Shown here: piece after piece, positions 24,571 through 35,156 of the stretch
Layout: every line of letters starts with the position of its first letter
Position numbering within the stretch: the first letter of the stretch is position 1
Assembly (NCBI RefSeq): GCF_003860125.1
Contig: NZ_RQYL01000019.1
Coordinates: 1 to 64,000, forward strand
DNA length: 64,000 bases
Source of the DNA: Fretibacterium sp. OH1220_COT-178
Lineage (GTDB): Bacteria > Synergistota > Synergistia > Synergistales > Aminobacteriaceae
Reading direction: 5' to 3'
Notes under the pieces: generated by a model
Database searches by the model: none
Seen by the model: the letters and a program-made list of their open reading frames with translations, nothing else
What the model was told of the DNA's origin: nothing
Translations under genes and position numbers: made by a program

Positions 24571-25887
24571 TTGAACATTTTTTTTGTGAGCATGGGCTGC
24601 GCCAAGAACAGCGTGGACAGCGAGACCCTGATGGGGCGGCTGGCGTTCGAGGGGCATGCCGTCGTGGAGGAGCCCGAGGAGGCGCGCGTCGGGATCATCA
24701 ACACCTGCGCCTTCATTCAGGACGCGGTGAAGGAGAACATCGACGCGATTCTGGACCTGGAGCTCCTGAAGGAGCGGGGGGTCCTGGAGCGGATCGTGGT
24801 GGTGGGCTGCATCGTCAACCGCTACGAGGCGGAGCTGAGGCGGGAGCTCGGCAGCGTGGACCTGTTCGCCCGGGCGGAGGACTGGGACTCGGTCGTGGAC
24901 TACCTCGCGGGGCTGGAGCGCCCGGAGCGGGGCCCCGCGCCGAGCTGCGGACGCCTCCGTCTGCCCGGGACCCCGGCCTGGACGCGCTATCTCAAGGTGG
25001 GCGAGGGGTGCGACACCTTCTGTTCCTATTGCTCCATTCCGCTGATCCGAGGTCGGCTCAGGAGCCTGCCCGTGGAGCGTCTGGTGGAGGAGGCCCGGGC
25101 CCTCTGCGCCGAGGGCGCCAGGGAGCTCTGCCTCGTGGGGCAGGACCTGACGGCCTACGGGCGGGACCTCTACGGGGAGCCCGCCACCCTGCGGCTCCTG
25201 CGGGAGCTCGACGCAGCCCTGCCCGAGGGGACCTGGGTGCGGCTCCTCTACCTGCACCCCGACCGTCTGACCCCGGAGTTCGTCGACTTCCTGATGGACA
25301 GCGGAAAAATTCTGCGTTACCTGGACGTCCCCATCCAGCACATCGACGACGCCATTCTGGTCCGGATGAACCGCAGCCCTGCGAGCGCCCACATCCGGGA
25401 GATCTTCCGCCACATCCGGAGGAAGGACCCCCTGTTTGCGCTGCGCACGACCGTCATGACCGGGTTTCCGGGCGAGACGGAGGCCCAGTTCCGAAAGGTC
25501 CTGGACTTTCTGGAGGAGGCGGAGATCGATCGGGTGGGGGCGTTCGTCTACTCGCCCGAGGAGGGGACGCGCGCGGCCTCGTTCTCCGACCCGGTCCCCC
25601 GGGAGGTGGCCGAGGAGCGCTACGCCCGGCTGATGGAGCTCCAGGCGGAGATATCGCTGGAGCGCAGCGCGCTCTTCGTCGGGCGGGAGCTGGACGTGCT
25701 GGTCGAGGAGGTCGACGAAGAGGCCGGTGAAGCCTGGGGGCGCTCCTATCGGGACGCGCCGGAGGTCGACGGCCTGGTCGGCATCTCCGGGGCCGGGGAC
25801 GCCGTGCCCGGAACGTTCGTCCGCGTGCGCGTGACGGACGGCACGGAGCACGATCTGTTCGGATGCCTCGCGGGCGGCGAGGATTGA
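24571..25887 (+). CDS. rimO: Ribosomal protein S12 methylthiotransferase RimO
   Basis: 438 aa, TTG start at 24571. It is a radical-SAM enzyme that adds a methylthio group to the conserved aspartate of S12. The UPF0004 N-terminal domain has cysteines at about residues 10, 46 and 80 (SMGCAKNSVDSE, INTCAF, VVGCIVNRY). The radical-SAM CxxxCxxC is C147, C151, C154 (GCDTFCSYCSIPLIRG). The C-terminus has a TRAM domain (AGDAVPGTFVRVRVTD). The form SMGCAKNSVDSE is typical of RimO rather than MiaB. The start is weakly supported, but the residues fit the family. Confidence 0.93.
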   Translation: MNIFFVSMGCAKNSVDSETLMGRLAFEGHAVVEEPEEARVGIINTCAFIQDAVKENIDAILDLELLKERGVLERIVVVGCIVNRYEAELRRELGSVDLFARAEDWDSVVDYLAGLERPERGPAPSCGRLRLPGTPAWTRYLKVGEGCDTFCSYCSIPLIRGRLRSLPVERLVEEARALCAEGARELCLVGQDLTAYGRDLYGEPATLRLLRELDAALPEGTWVRLLYLHPDRLTPEFVDFLMDSGKILRYLDVPIQHIDDAILVRMNRSPASAHIREIFRHIRRKDPLFALRTTVMTGFPGETEAQFRKVLDFLEEAEIDRVGAFVYSPEEGTRAASFSDPVPREVAEERYARLMELQAEISLERSALFVGRELDVLVEEVDEEAGEAWGRSYRDAPEVDGLVGISGAGDAVPGTFVRVRVTDGTEHDLFGCLAGGED

Positions 25888-25900
25888 GGAGGCGAGGAGG

Positions 25901-26377
25901 ATGGCCGATTTGAAATGGAGTTCCCCGTCCGTCGCGATCGCGACGCTCGGAGGGCTGGGTTTCCACACCAAGATGCCCGGGACCCTGGGGTCCGCCGCGG
26001 CCTGTTTTTTTTATGTTTTTCTCCCGGTCCCCTGGTGGGGCGTTCTCGCCCTGGGGCTCCTCGGGACCTGGGCCGCGGACGCCTGCGCGCGCGCCATGGG
26101 GGTGGAGGACCCCGGCTCCATCGTCGTGGACGAGGCGGTGGGGATGTGGGTCTCGCTCTACGCGCTTCCGCTCTCCTTCGCCCTGCCGGCCTTCTTCCTC
26201 TTCCGGGTGGTGGACATCATCAAGCCCTTTCCCGTCTCCGCCGCGGAACGCCTGCGCGGAGGCGTCGGGATCATGGCGGACGACGTGGTGGGCGGCGTGA
26301 TGGTCAACCTGTTCCTTCAGGCTATCAACGGGTATCTGTGGGGCGAGGGCTGGCTGTGGGCCCTGTTGGCGCGATGA
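25901..26377 (+). CDS. pgpA: Phosphatidylglycerophosphatase A
   Basis: 158 aa; GGCGAGGAGG precedes the ATG at 25901. Membrane phosphatase that makes phosphatidylglycerol from its phosphate. The family blocks GFHTKMPGTLGSA, DPGSIVVDEAVGMWV, FFLFRVVDIIKPFP and VGIMADDVVGG (acidic catalytic residues) are all present. The stop overlaps the cinA start as ATGA at 26374-26377. Confidence 0.93.
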   Translation: MADLKWSSPSVAIATLGGLGFHTKMPGTLGSAAACFFYVFLPVPWWGVLALGLLGTWAADACARAMGVEDPGSIVVDEAVGMWVSLYALPLSFALPAFFLFRVVDIIKPFPVSAAERLRGGVGIMADDVVGGVMVNLFLQAINGYLWGEGWLWALLAR

Positions 26378-27621
26378 GGACGGCGGTTTTGGCGGCGATC
26401 GGCGACGAGCTCCTGAGCGGGGTTCGGCGCGAGGGGAACTGTGCCGCCCTGGCCTGGCGCCTGCACGACGCCGGCTGGCGCGTCGAGTCCGTGGAGGTGG
26501 TCCCCGACGATCCGGAGCAGGTGATCGGCCTTCTGAGGCGATGGGTCGGCCGGACGGAGCTCCTGGTCCTCTCGGGCGGGCTCGGCCCCACCCACGACGA
26601 CCGGACGCGCGATGCCCTCTCCGCGTATCTGGGCAGCCCCCTGCGCCGGGAGGACGCCCTTTACGACCGGATCGTGGCCCGCTACGACGGGGAGCTCCGC
26701 GCGGCGCTGGAGCGGGTCCGCTCCAGCCAGTCGCTGGTTCCGGAGGCGGCGCGGGGCGTCTACAACCCCGAGGGCTCCGCGCTCGGCATCGTCTTCGAGC
26801 GCAGTGGAACCCAGGTGTGGAGCCTGCCGGGGGTCCCCTCGGAGTTCGCGGCGATGGTGGAGGGGGCTCTGGGGGGGCTGCTCCTGCCCGCGCACCGCTG
26901 GGCCTCCGTCGTCCTGGCGGGCGTCCCGGAGCTGCGCGCCGTCGAGCGGGTCCCGGAGGTGATCGGGGACCCGGGACTGCACGTCTCGGTGCTGCCCTCC
27001 TTCGCCTCGGTCGAGCTGATCGTTCGGGGCGAGCCCGAACGCGTCCGTGCCGCGGAACGTCTGATTCGGGACCGCTTCCCCGACGACGCGCTCCCCGAGG
27101 GCTGCGCGACGCTCCAGGAGGCGGTGCTCCACGAGGCGCGCGGCCGCGGCATCACGCTTTCCTGCGCGGAGTCCTGCACGGGCGGGCTCGTGCAGGGGGC
27201 CCTGACCGCGGTGCCCGGCAGCTCCGAGGCCTTTCTGGGCGGAGTGGTGACCTACGGCGACGAGGCCAAACGAACGGTGCTGGGCGTGGTCCCCGGTATT
27301 CTGGAGCGGCATGGGGCGGTCAGTGGGGAGTGCGCCCGGGCCATGGCCGAGGGGGTGCTCCGTCTCTTCGGGACGGACTTGGCCGTCTCGGTCACGGGCA
27401 TCGCCGGGCCCGAGGGCGGCAGCGCGGAGAAGCCCGTGGGGACCGTGTGGTTTGCCGTGGCCTCCATGAAGGAGGGGACGGTGCGGAGCTCTGCGTTTCT
27501 TCGGAATCTTCGGGGGGACCGCGAGGGCGTCCGCGAGAGGGCCGTGGCTTGCGCTCTGTCGGCGCTTTGGCGGTCGGCAGGGGATGAGAGACAGTTTATG
27601 GACCTTCAGGAAAGGGTGTGA
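26374..27621 (+). CDS. cinA: CinA-like protein with nicotinamide-nucleotide amidase domain
   Basis: 415 aa; the ATG overlaps the pgpA stop. The N-terminal domain (about 1-160) is of the MoaB/MoeA cofactor-binding type ([41 protein letters not shown]). The C-terminal domain (about 250-405) is the PncC nicotinamide-mononucleotide deamidase ([57 protein letters not shown]). It acts in NAD recycling. The end overlaps the recA start by 4 bases. Confidence 0.93.
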   Translation: MRTAVLAAIGDELLSGVRREGNCAALAWRLHDAGWRVESVEVVPDDPEQVIGLLRRWVGRTELLVLSGGLGPTHDDRTRDALSAYLGSPLRREDALYDRIVARYDGELRAALERVRSSQSLVPEAARGVYNPEGSALGIVFERSGTQVWSLPGVPSEFAAMVEGALGGLLLPAHRWASVVLAGVPELRAVERVPEVIGDPGLHVSVLPSFASVELIVRGEPERVRAAERLIRDRFPDDALPEGCATLQEAVLHEARGRGITLSCAESCTGGLVQGALTAVPGSSEAFLGGVVTYGDEAKRTVLGVVPGILERHGAVSGECARAMAEGVLRLFGTDLAVSVTGIAGPEGGSAEKPVGTVWFAVASMKEGTVRSSAFLRNLRGDREGVRERAVACALSALWRSAGDERQFMDLQERV

Positions 27622-28781
27622 GTTCGGCCTTGGCGAAAAGGAAAATGCCTCAGACGCGCGAGGAGATGCTGGAACAGACCATCGACGACATTCGCGGAAA
27701 GTTCGGTCAGGGGTCCATCATGCGGCTGGGCGACAACGCGCGGACGAACGTCGAGGTGATCCCGTCGGGCATCCTGCCGCTGAACGTGGCGCTCGGCGTC
27801 GGGGGCTACCCCAAGGGGCGCATCGTGGAGATCTTCGGCCCGGAGGGCTCGGGAAAGACGACGGTCGCCCTCTACGCGATCGCGGAGGCCCAGAAGGCCG
27901 GGGGGGTCGCCGCCTTCATCGACGCGGAGCACGCGCTGGACCCTCGTCTGGCCGCCGCTTTGGGCGTGGACATCGAGTCGCTCTACCTCTCCCAGCCCGA
28001 CAGCGGCGAGCAGGCGCTCTACGTGCTGGACGCGCTGGTGCGGAGCGGGGCGGTGGACTTGGTGGTGGTGGACTCCGTCGCGGCGCTCACCCCGCAGGCG
28101 GAGATCGACGGCAAGATCGGCGAGAGCCAGCTGGGCCTTCAGGCGCGCCTCATGTCCTACGCGCTGCGGCGCCTCACCTCGATCGTGTCCAAGACCAACT
28201 GCGTGGTGATCTTCATCAACCAGCTCCGGGCCCTGATCTCGACGGGCTACGGGGCCGGCCCCACGGAGACCACGACGGGCGGACGGGCGCTCAAGTTCTA
28301 CTCGTCGGTCCGGCTTGAGGTCCGCCGCGGGAAGAAGATCGACAAGGGCGAGGAGACCATCGGGCACGAGCTCTACATGAAGGTGGTCAAGAACAAGCTG
28401 GCGCCCCCTTTCCGAACGGCGCACACCAGCCTGATCTACGGGAAGGGCATCCCCATGGGGGTGGCGGTGGTCGATATGGCCGTGGACTACGAGATCATCC
28501 GCAGGAAGGGCTCCTGGCTCTCCTACAAGGGGGAGACCCTGGGACAGGGCAAGGAGTCGGTGGCCCAGTTCCTGGAGAAGAATCCCTCGGTCCAGGAGGA
28601 GATCATCAAGGAGATCATGGCGGAGGTCGCCAAGGGGATCGGGTTCCTGGCCCCGGCGGGCGAGGGGGACCCCGACGGCACGGCCGGGGAGGAGGGCGGA
28701 CCGGCCGCCACGGTCGACATGCTGGACGGCCCCATGGAGATCGAGGAGGGGATCCTGGACCTCTCCGACGACGACAAGTGA
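27618..28781 (+). CDS. recA: Recombinase RecA
   Basis: 387 aa, GTG start. Walker [10 protein letters not shown] at 74-82, Walker [11 protein letters not shown], and the L1/L2 loops are present. The acidic C-terminal tail is long. RecA promotes strand exchange in repair and triggers LexA self-cleavage. The L2 loop reads [16 protein letters not shown], two residues longer than in E. coli between the conserved Arg of FINQ(L/I)R and TTTGG. It closes the rimO-pgpA-cinA-recA run; no SOS box is visible because transcription starts upstream. Confidence 0.97.
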   Translation: MSSALAKRKMPQTREEMLEQTIDDIRGKFGQGSIMRLGDNARTNVEVIPSGILPLNVALGVGGYPKGRIVEIFGPEGSGKTTVALYAIAEAQKAGGVAAFIDAEHALDPRLAAALGVDIESLYLSQPDSGEQALYVLDALVRSGAVDLVVVDSVAALTPQAEIDGKIGESQLGLQARLMSYALRRLTSIVSKTNCVVIFINQLRALISTGYGAGPTETTTGGRALKFYSSVRLEVRRGKKIDKGEETIGHELYMKVVKNKLAPPFRTAHTSLIYGKGIPMGVAVVDMAVDYEIIRRKGSWLSYKGETLGQGKESVAQFLEKNPSVQEEIIKEIMAEVAKGIGFLAPAGEGDPDGTAGEEGGPAATVDMLDGPMEIEEGILDLSDDDK

Positions 28782-28786
28782 AACGA

Positions 28787-28808
28787 GGGGGGCGCCGCGG
28801 CGCCCCCC
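28787..28808. terminator. GC-rich terminator hairpin between recA and deoC
   Basis: A 10-bp stem GGGGGGCGCC / GGCGCCCCCC around a 2-nt loop lies between the convergent recA and deoC genes. There is no T-run, so efficiency is uncertain. Confidence 0.6.
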
Positions 28809-28840
28809 ACTTGCGCAGGTCTGCGTCGGTCGACGCCGGA

Positions 28841-29494
28841 TCAGTCCTCCCGGCAGATGGCGACCGACGCGGAGGCCCCGATGCGGGAGGCCCCTGCGGC
28901 GATCATCCGCTCCGCGTCCGACCGCGTGCGGATGCCGCCCGATGCCTTGACGCCCCTGTCGGGCCCCACGGCGGCGCGCATCAGGGCGACGTCCGCCTCG
29001 GTCGCTCCGCCGGACGAGAAGCCCGTGGAGGTCTTGACGAAGTCCGCCCCGGCCTCCTTGCAGATGCGGCAGGCCCGCTCCTTCTCCGCGTCCGTCAGCA
29101 GGCAGGTCTCCAGGATGACCTTCAGGGTTCGGCCGTCGGCCGCCTTGCGGACCGCCGCGACGTCGTCCCGCACGTAGGCGTCGTCGCCCGCCTTCAGGCG
29201 CCCCACGTTCAGCACCATATCCACCTCGTCCGCGCCCCGCTCCACGGCGTCCCGGGCCTCGGCGGCCTTCGCGGCCGAGCTCGCGGCCCCCAGGGGAAAG
29301 CCCACGACCGTGCAGACCTTCACGCCGCTGTCCGCGAGCTCCCGTGCCGCGAGCTCCACGTAGGAGCCGTTGACGCAGACGGAGGCGAAGCGCCACTGCC
29401 GCGCCTCGGCGCACAGCCTCCTCACCGCCTCGGGCGTCGCGTCGGCCTTCAGGAGCGTGTGGTCGATCATCCCGGCCAGTTTTTTTGTGTCCAT
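28841..29494 (-). CDS. deoC: Deoxyribose-phosphate aldolase
   Basis: 217 aa. Class I aldolase that splits 2-deoxyribose 5-phosphate into glyceraldehyde 3-phosphate and acetaldehyde. Catalytic residues are visible: D92 (EVDMVLN), Schiff-base K154 (DFVKTSTGF) and K183 (GVKASGGIR). The start MDTKK lies 1 base after the stop of the kinase gene upstream, so the two are transcribed together. No nucleoside phosphorylase or phosphopentomutase is nearby. Confidence 0.95.
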   Translation of the reverse strand: MDTKKLAGMIDHTLLKADATPEAVRRLCAEARQWRFASVCVNGSYVELAARELADSGVKVCTVVGFPLGAASSAAKAAEARDAVERGADEVDMVLNVGRLKAGDDAYVRDDVAAVRKAADGRTLKVILETCLLTDAEKERACRICKEAGADFVKTSTGFSSGGATEADVALMRAAVGPDRGVKASGGIRTRSDAERMIAAGASRIGASASVAICRED

Positions 29495-29495
29495 G

Positions 29496-30404
29496 TCAGA
29501 AATCCGTCCTTTCGAATTCCTCGCGCGTGACGAACGAGGTTTGGGTGCCCGGCCTCGTCGTGGAGAGGGCCGCGTAGCGGTTGGCCAGGGTCATGGCCGT
29601 CAGGACATCCCCCAGCCTCAGGTAGTAGTAGGTGAAGCTGCCGATGAAGGCGTCTCCGGCGCCGGTGGTGTCCACCGGCCTGACGATGCAGGGCGGGACC
29701 AGTTCCTCGCGCCCGGCCGTGACCCAGAGGCTTCCCTTGCCGCCCAGGGTGACGATGACGTTCCCGACGCCGTCGCGCACCAGGCTGCGGGCCGCCTGGC
29801 GCGCCTCCTCGGGGCTCGTGACCGGCATGCCGGTGATCAGCTCCAGCTCCGTCTCGTTGGGGACGAAGAAGGCCGTTCTGCGCACGTAGGCGAAGTCGAG
29901 CGCGGCCGCAGGCGCGGGGTTCAGGATGACGGGGATGCCGTTGCGCTCCCCCCAGTCGATGGCGTGGTAGACCGTCGCCAGGTCGATCTCGAGCTGCAGG
30001 ATGATCATCCGGCATTTTCTGAGGTCCTCCGCGGCGCGGTCGACGTCCGCGGGCTTCAGGGCGTTGTTCGCGCCCTTGACGATCAGGATGCTGTTGTTCG
30101 CGTCCCGGTCCACGAAGATCGGGGCCACGCCGTTCGAGGCGCCGGGCACGGGCTCGACGTAGCGGGTGTCCATCCCCAGATTCTTGAAGTTCTCCAGGAC
30201 GCTCCTGCCGAAGAGGTCGTCGCCCACCTTCGTGACCATGAGGACCTCGCAGCCCAGCTTGGCCAGCGCGACGGCCTGGTTCGCGCCCTTCCCCCCGAAT
30301 CCCATGCCGAACGCGGGGGCCTCCAGGGTCTCGCCCAGGCGCGGCATGCGGTCGATCGTCGTGACCAGGTCGATCATGTTGCTTCCGATGACGGCTACTT
30401 TCAT
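29496..30404 (-). CDS. Ribokinase-family sugar kinase (ribokinase or deoxyribokinase)
   Basis: 302 aa; AAGGAGGG precedes the ATG at 30404. PfkB family: [37 protein letters not shown] (sugar site), NPAPA, TLGGKGS, and the ATP-site motif DTTGAGDAF with catalytic D251. Ribokinase would fit the sequence. The tight coupling to deoC suggests that deoxyribose may be the substrate (deoxyribokinase); this is inference from context. Confidence 0.88.
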   Translation of the reverse strand: MKVAVIGSNMIDLVTTIDRMPRLGETLEAPAFGMGFGGKGANQAVALAKLGCEVLMVTKVGDDLFGRSVLENFKNLGMDTRYVEPVPGASNGVAPIFVDRDANNSILIVKGANNALKPADVDRAAEDLRKCRMIILQLEIDLATVYHAIDWGERNGIPVILNPAPAAALDFAYVRRTAFFVPNETELELITGMPVTSPEEARQAARSLVRDGVGNVIVTLGGKGSLWVTAGREELVPPCIVRPVDTTGAGDAFIGSFTYYYLRLGDVLTAMTLANRYAALSTTRPGTQTSFVTREEFERTDF

Positions 30405-30496
30405 GCTGATGCCCTCCTTGAGAAAAGCCCGGATCGTGTCCCCCTCAATCATAGCACCACTTCGGTCCCGCAGGACGAAGCGGGCGGAATGTGCTA

Positions 30497-30502
30497 TATA
30501 AT
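30497..30502 (+). promoter_or_regulatory. Candidate -10 for the ABC efflux operon
   Basis: TATAAT within GTGCTATATAATAG lies about 100 bp before the ATPase gene. The -35 region is poor. It is the only AT-rich patch in this divergent region. Confidence 0.4.
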
Positions 30503-30607
30503 AGCTGTTTGGTGAATCGCACTTATGGATTTCCGGATGCCTGTCCGCATAGCCGCGGCCGGGCGTCCCCGACGGGGAGAGGTGAGCGCCCGTTGAAGGA
30601 GGATGGG

Positions 30608-31315
30608 ATGAGGCCCCCGGTGTTCGTCATCGAGGGGCTGACGAAGGAGTACGGGACGGGTGAGGCGGCCGTGCGCGCCCTGCGCGGGATCGATCTGGAG
30701 ATCCTGGACGGGGAGCTCCTGGTGTTGCTCGGCCCGTCGGGAAGCGGCAAGTCCACGCTGCTGAACGTGGTCGGGGGGCTGGACCGCCCGACGTCCGGCT
30801 CGGTGCGCTTTCGGGGCGCGGACCTGGCCGATATGACGGATGTTCAGCTCACCCGCTACCGGCGCGACCACGTGGGGTTCGTCTTTCAGTTCTACAACCT
30901 GATGCCCAGCCTCACCGCCCGCGAGAACGTCGAGCTGGTCACCGAGATCGCCCCCGACCCGATGAGCCCGGACGAGGCCCTCGAGCTCGTGGGGCTGGGC
31001 GGCCGGACGGAGCACTTCCCCTCGCAGCTCTCCGGCGGGGAGCAGCAGCGCGTCGCCATCGCCCGGGCGGTGGCCAAACGGCCCACCGTGCTCTTCTGCG
31101 ACGAGCCCACCGGGGCCCTCGACAGCGATACGGGCCGTGCGGTCCTGAGGGTTCTGAAGGACGTCAACGAGGAGCTGGGGACGACGGTGCTGATCGTCAC
31201 CCACGCCGCGGCGACGGCCGGCATGGCCGACCGGGTGATCCGCTTTGCCGACGGCGGCATCCGCGCGGTCGCCGAGAACGCCATGAAGCGGGACCCGGAG
31301 GACATCGAATGGTGA
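30608..31315 (+). CDS. ABC-type efflux ATPase (MacB/LolD-like)
   Basis: 235 aa from the ATG at 30608 (AAGGAGG 5 bases upstream). Walker [11 protein letters not shown]-loop [19 protein letters not shown], signature [14 protein letters not shown], Walker [13 protein letters not shown] and the switch His in VTHAA are all intact. It belongs to the family serving FtsX-type permeases (LolD, MacB). The stop overlaps the permease start by 7 bases. With the two genes that follow it forms an export system across the envelope. Confidence 0.93.
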   Translation: MRPPVFVIEGLTKEYGTGEAAVRALRGIDLEILDGELLVLLGPSGSGKSTLLNVVGGLDRPTSGSVRFRGADLADMTDVQLTRYRRDHVGFVFQFYNLMPSLTARENVELVTEIAPDPMSPDEALELVGLGGRTEHFPSQLSGGEQQRVAIARAVAKRPTVLFCDEPTGALDSDTGRAVLRVLKDVNEELGTTVLIVTHAAATAGMADRVIRFADGGIRAVAENAMKRDPEDIEW

Positions 31316-33681
31316 GCGGGGTGGGCGTCCTGAACCGGAAGCTGTTCCGGGACCTCTGGAGGATGAAGGGGCAGGTCGTCGCCATCGGGGCGGTCGTCGC
31401 CATGGGCGTGATGATGCTGGTCATGATGTCCGGCCTGCTCGTCTCCCTGGGGGAGACGAGGCGGACCTACTACGAGCGCTACCGGTTTGCCGACGTGTTC
31501 GCCCCGGTCAAGCGGGCGCCTCGTTCCCTGGTCTCCGCGCTTGCCGCGGTGCCGGGTGTCGCGGCGGCCGAGGGCCGTGTGACGGGCGAGGCCCTGATCG
31601 ACCTGCCGGGTCTGGCCCTCCCGATCCGGGCGCGGGCCCTCTCCCTGCCCGCACCGGGCACGAGGCTGAACGACGTCCGGCTCGTCGCCGGCCGTGTTCC
31701 CGCCGCCGGGGACGCCGACGAGATTTTGCTGCTGAAAAGCTTCGCTGCGGCCCACGGGCTCTCCCCCGGCGACAGGATCCTGGCGACCCTGAACGGCTCG
31801 CGCCGGAGCCTGCGCATCGTGGGGCTGGCCCAGTCCCCGGAGTTCCTCTACATCACGGCGCCCGGGGAGATCGGGGCGGACGACTCCCGGTACGGTGTCC
31901 TCTGGATGGGGCGTGGGGCGCTCGACGCGGCCTACGGTCTCAAGGGGGCCTTCAACGAGGCCCTTCTCGCCCTGGAGCGCGGCGCGCGGATCGATGCGGT
32001 GCTGGACGCCGCCGATCGCATCCTCGAGCCGTATGGGGCGCTGGGCGCCTACGGCCGCGACGAGCATGGCTCGAACCGCTTCGTCGAGGAGGAACTTCGC
32101 CAGCTGCGCTCCATGAGCGTGATCATGCCGCCGCTGTTCCTCGCCGTGGCGGCGTTTCTGCTGACGCTGGTCATCTCGCGCATGGTGCGGTCCGAGCGCG
32201 AACAGATCGGGCTCATCAAGGCCTTCGGCTATTCCGACCTGGCGGTGGGCCTGCACTACTTCAAGCTGGCCGTCGCGATCGCCGCTCTGGGTGCGGCGGC
32301 AGGCTGCGGGCTGGGCGTGTTGGCCGGACGCAGGCTGGTCCGCATCTACCTGCTCTTCTTCAAGTTTCCCTTCCTGACGTTTCGTCTCGTCCCCGCGCCC
32401 TTCGTCATGGGCTTTCTGGCGAGCATCGTTTCGGCGTCGGTCGGGGGCGGCTTCGTCCTGCGCCGCGTCTTCATGCTGACGCCCGCCGCCGCGATGCACC
32501 CGCCGTCCCCGCCGGACTACAGCCGCGCCGGGGGGCTGAGCCGGAGGCTCGATGTGCGTCTGGACCAGCCGTGCCGGATGGTGCTGCGCCGCCTGATGCG
32601 TCGGCCGGGCCGCATGGTGGGGGCGACGCTCGGGATCGCCTCGGGCATGGCGCTGTCCGTGGGCATGATCTCGATCACGGCGAGCTTCGACCATATGCTG
32701 GACCTCACCTTCAACGTGATCGACCGCAGCGATGCGGCGGTCGTCTTCAACGAGGACGTCCCGGAGCGGGCGATCCTGGAGCTGCGGAGCCTGCCCGGGG
32801 TGATCGAGGCCGAGCCGTTGCGCAGCGTCCCCGTCATCCTCCGCAGCGGACTCCGCACCCACCATGGGACGATCGACGGCCTGGTCCCGTCCCCGCGCCT
32901 CTACCGCGCCGTGGACCGGAACCTGAACGCCATCCTTCTGCGGAAGGGGGGGCTGGTCCTGGCCCGAACCCTGGCGCGTACCCTGGGCGTTCGGGCCGGG
33001 GACGTCCTGGACGTGGAGGTGCGCACCGGGCACCGGCCCCGGCTCTTCCTGCCGGTCGTGGGGGTCGCCGGTTCCCTGCTGGGCGCTCCGGCCTACATGG
33101 GTCTGGACGACCTGAACCGCGTCCTGCGCCAGCCGGACCGCATCTCCGCCGCCTTTCTCCGAATCGACGGGGCGAGGAGCGCCCCGATCTACCGGAGGCT
33201 CAAGCGGATGCCGTCCGTGGCGGGCGTCCGGCTGAAGAACGAGACGCTGGCCGCGCTGCGGTATCAGATGGACACCGGAGCGGGGTCCATGCGCTACATC
33301 ATGCTGGCGGTGGCCGGCGTGGTCGCCTTCGGCATCGTCTACAACTCGGCGAGCATCGCCTACGCCGAGCGGGCCCGGGACCTGGCGAGCCTGAGGGTGA
33401 TGGGGTTCACTCGGGGGGAGACGGCCTTCGTCCTGTTGGGGGAGCTGGCCGTCGTGACCCTCGCGGCGCTTCCGATCGGGATCGGCCTCGGGTACCTCCT
33501 CTCCCTGGCGCTTTCGGAGGGGTTCAGCACGGAACTCTATCAGATCCCCGCCGTCTTCTCCCCGGCGAGCGCCGGGCTGGGGTCGGTGGTGGTTCTGGGG
33601 TCCGCGGTCGCCTCGGGGTGGCTCGTGAAGCGGACGTTGGATGGGGCGGACCTCGCCTCCGTGATCAAGACAAGGGAGTAG
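31309..33681 (+). CDS. FtsX-type ABC permease with two permease domains
   Basis: 790 aa; the ATG overlaps the ATPase gene. An N-terminal helix ([22 protein letters not shown]) is followed by a MacB-like periplasmic domain. Three TM helices of the first FtsX domain lie near 265-395. A second copy of this design follows (TM near 440, periplasmic part, three TM near 660-780). This double layout is found in DevC/macrolide-type exporters and lipid or lipoprotein extractors. It uses ATP from the gene upstream. The substrate cannot be told. Confidence 0.9.
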   Translation: MVSGVGVLNRKLFRDLWRMKGQVVAIGAVVAMGVMMLVMMSGLLVSLGETRRTYYERYRFADVFAPVKRAPRSLVSALAAVPGVAAAEGRVTGEALIDLPGLALPIRARALSLPAPGTRLNDVRLVAGRVPAAGDADEILLLKSFAAAHGLSPGDRILATLNGSRRSLRIVGLAQSPEFLYITAPGEIGADDSRYGVLWMGRGALDAAYGLKGAFNEALLALERGARIDAVLDAADRILEPYGALGAYGRDEHGSNRFVEEELRQLRSMSVIMPPLFLAVAAFLLTLVISRMVRSEREQIGLIKAFGYSDLAVGLHYFKLAVAIAALGAAAGCGLGVLAGRRLVRIYLLFFKFPFLTFRLVPAPFVMGFLASIVSASVGGGFVLRRVFMLTPAAAMHPPSPPDYSRAGGLSRRLDVRLDQPCRMVLRRLMRRPGRMVGATLGIASGMALSVGMISITASFDHMLDLTFNVIDRSDAAVVFNEDVPERAILELRSLPGVIEAEPLRSVPVILRSGLRTHHGTIDGLVPSPRLYRAVDRNLNAILLRKGGLVLARTLARTLGVRAGDVLDVEVRTGHRPRLFLPVVGVAGSLLGAPAYMGLDDLNRVLRQPDRISAAFLRIDGARSAPIYRRLKRMPSVAGVRLKNETLAALRYQMDTGAGSMRYIMLAVAGVVAFGIVYNSASIAYAERARDLASLRVMGFTRGETAFVLLGELAVVTLAALPIGIGLGYLLSLALSEGFSTELYQIPAVFSPASAGLGSVVVLGSAVASGWLVKRTLDGADLASVIKTRE

Positions 33682-33685
33682 ACCG

Positions 33686-34900
33686 ATGAAGCGAAAAATT
33701 TCGAGGAAGCTCTTCGTCCTGGGAACCCTCGCCGTGCTCGCCGCCGCGCTGGCATACGCCTTCAAGCCCAGCCCGATGGAGGTCGACATGGGCGAGGTCG
33801 TGCGCAAGCCCATGACCCTGACCATCGACGAGGAGGGGCGGGCCCGGGTCCGGGAGGCCTACGAGGTGTTCGCCCCCGTCGACGGGCGGCTGCTGCGGGT
33901 GGAGGTCGAGCCCGGCGAGGGGGTCTCCGGGGGAAGGTCCGTGGTGGCCAGGATGCTGCCGTCCGTCCCCATGCCCCTGGACATTCGGGACGAGTCCCGC
34001 GCCAGCGCCGATCTCGCCGCGGCGGAGGCGGCCCTGCGCCTGGCCCGGTCCGATCGGGAACGGGCCGTTGCCGACCGGGACCTGGCCCAGGTTCAGCTTC
34101 GGCGGATACGGCGTCTGAGGGGCTCGGGAGCGGCCAGCCAGCTCCAGCTGGATCAGGCCGAACGGGAGGCGAGGACCACCGCTGCGGCGCTGCACAACGC
34201 CGATGCCGCGATCGCCGTCCGGAAGGCGGAGCGCGCCGGGGCCTTGTCGCGCCTGCGCCGCTTCGGGAGCGGGGCCGGGGGCGCCGGGGCGAACGTGATC
34301 CCCATCCTCGCACCGGCGGACGGGAGGGTGCTGCGCGTCCTCCGGGAGAGCGAGGGGCCCCTGGCCGCCGGGACGCTCCTCATGGAGGTGGGCGACGTCG
34401 AGGCCGGGCTCGAGGTGGTCGCCGAGCTCCTCTCCTCGGAGGCCGTCCGGGTCTCTCCGGGCGATCGGGCGGTCCTGTCGGGTTGGGGCGGGGAGGGGCT
34501 CCTGAACGGCGTGGTCGAGAAGATCGAGCCGTTCGCCTTCACCAAGGTCTCCGCTCTGGGGGTCGAGGAGCAGCGGGTGAACGTGATCGTCCGGCTCTCC
34601 GACCCGCCCGAGGCGTTCCGGAAGCTGGGCCACGGCTTCCGCGTCGAGGTCGGTATCGTTGTCTGGGAGGACCCGGATGCCCTTACGGTCCCGTCGAGTG
34701 CGCTCTTCCGCAACGGCGGGGACTGGACCGTCTTCGTGGTCGAGGATGGGGCCGTCGGCCTGCGCTCCGTGGAGGTCGGCCGGAACAACGGCGTGGACGC
34801 CCAGGTGCTGGACGGGCTCCGGCCCGGGGAGCGGGTGGTGCTCTACCCCTCGTCGGACCTGGCCGACGGCATGAGGGTGACGCGCAGGGCGCCGCATTGA
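33686..34900 (+). CDS. Periplasmic adaptor (HlyD/RND membrane-fusion family)
   Basis: 404 aa with an N-terminal signal anchor (LFVLGTLAVLAAALAYAF). A biotinyl-lipoyl-like domain is split around a coiled-coil hairpin (ADLAAAEAALRLARSDRERAVADR; QLRRIRRLRGSGAASQLQLDQAER), followed by beta-barrel and membrane-proximal domains. Such adaptors connect inner-membrane pumps to an outer-membrane TolC-type channel. No TolC gene lies in the operon, so a channel encoded elsewhere is expected. The arrangement ATPase-permease-adaptor resembles MacAB or DevBCA. Confidence 0.92.
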   Translation: MKRKISRKLFVLGTLAVLAAALAYAFKPSPMEVDMGEVVRKPMTLTIDEEGRARVREAYEVFAPVDGRLLRVEVEPGEGVSGGRSVVARMLPSVPMPLDIRDESRASADLAAAEAALRLARSDRERAVADRDLAQVQLRRIRRLRGSGAASQLQLDQAEREARTTAAALHNADAAIAVRKAERAGALSRLRRFGSGAGGAGANVIPILAPADGRVLRVLRESEGPLAAGTLLMEVGDVEAGLEVVAELLSSEAVRVSPGDRAVLSGWGGEGLLNGVVEKIEPFAFTKVSALGVEEQRVNVIVRLSDPPEAFRKLGHGFRVEVGIVVWEDPDALTVPSSALFRNGGDWTVFVVEDGAVGLRSVEVGRNNGVDAQVLDGLRPGERVVLYPSSDLADGMRVTRRAPH

Positions 34901-34918
34901 GCGACGCGCCCCTCGCTC

Positions 34919-34948
34919 TTGTCCGCCGCGCCGGGTTTGTGCTATACT
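34919..34948 (+). promoter_or_regulatory. Promoter of the rpmH-rnpA operon
   Basis: TTGTCC (34919-34924), an 18-bp spacer and an extended -10 (TGC TATACT, 34940-34948) lie 68 bp before rpmH. Confidence 0.55.
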
Positions 34949-35015
34949 TCCCTAGCTTGTGTGTCCTGTGTTATGTTGCCGCACATGGCGGTTTTTATAG
35001 AAGGAGGCGTTGTTT

Positions 35016-35156
35016 GTGGACAAGGGAACCTTTCAGCCGCACAGAAAGCCGCGCAAGAGGAAGATCGGCTTTCTCGCCCGCTCCTCTTCTCCCTCGGGGC
35101 GCAGGATTCTTCGCAACAGAAGGCGCAAAGGTCGTAAGTGCCTGACCATGGCATAA
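35016..35156 (+). CDS. rpmH: Ribosomal protein L34
   Basis: 46 aa, GTG start with AAGGAGG 8 bases upstream. The translation [19 protein letters not shown] ... [16 protein letters not shown] is typical of L34 (QPxxRKRxxxHGFxxRxxxxxGRxxLxxRRxKGRxxL). The end overlaps the rnpA start by 19 bases in another frame. It is not next to dnaA here, so this is not the usual origin-linked position. Confidence 0.95.
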   Translation: MDKGTFQPHRKPRKRKIGFLARSSSPSGRRILRNRRRKGRKCLTMA

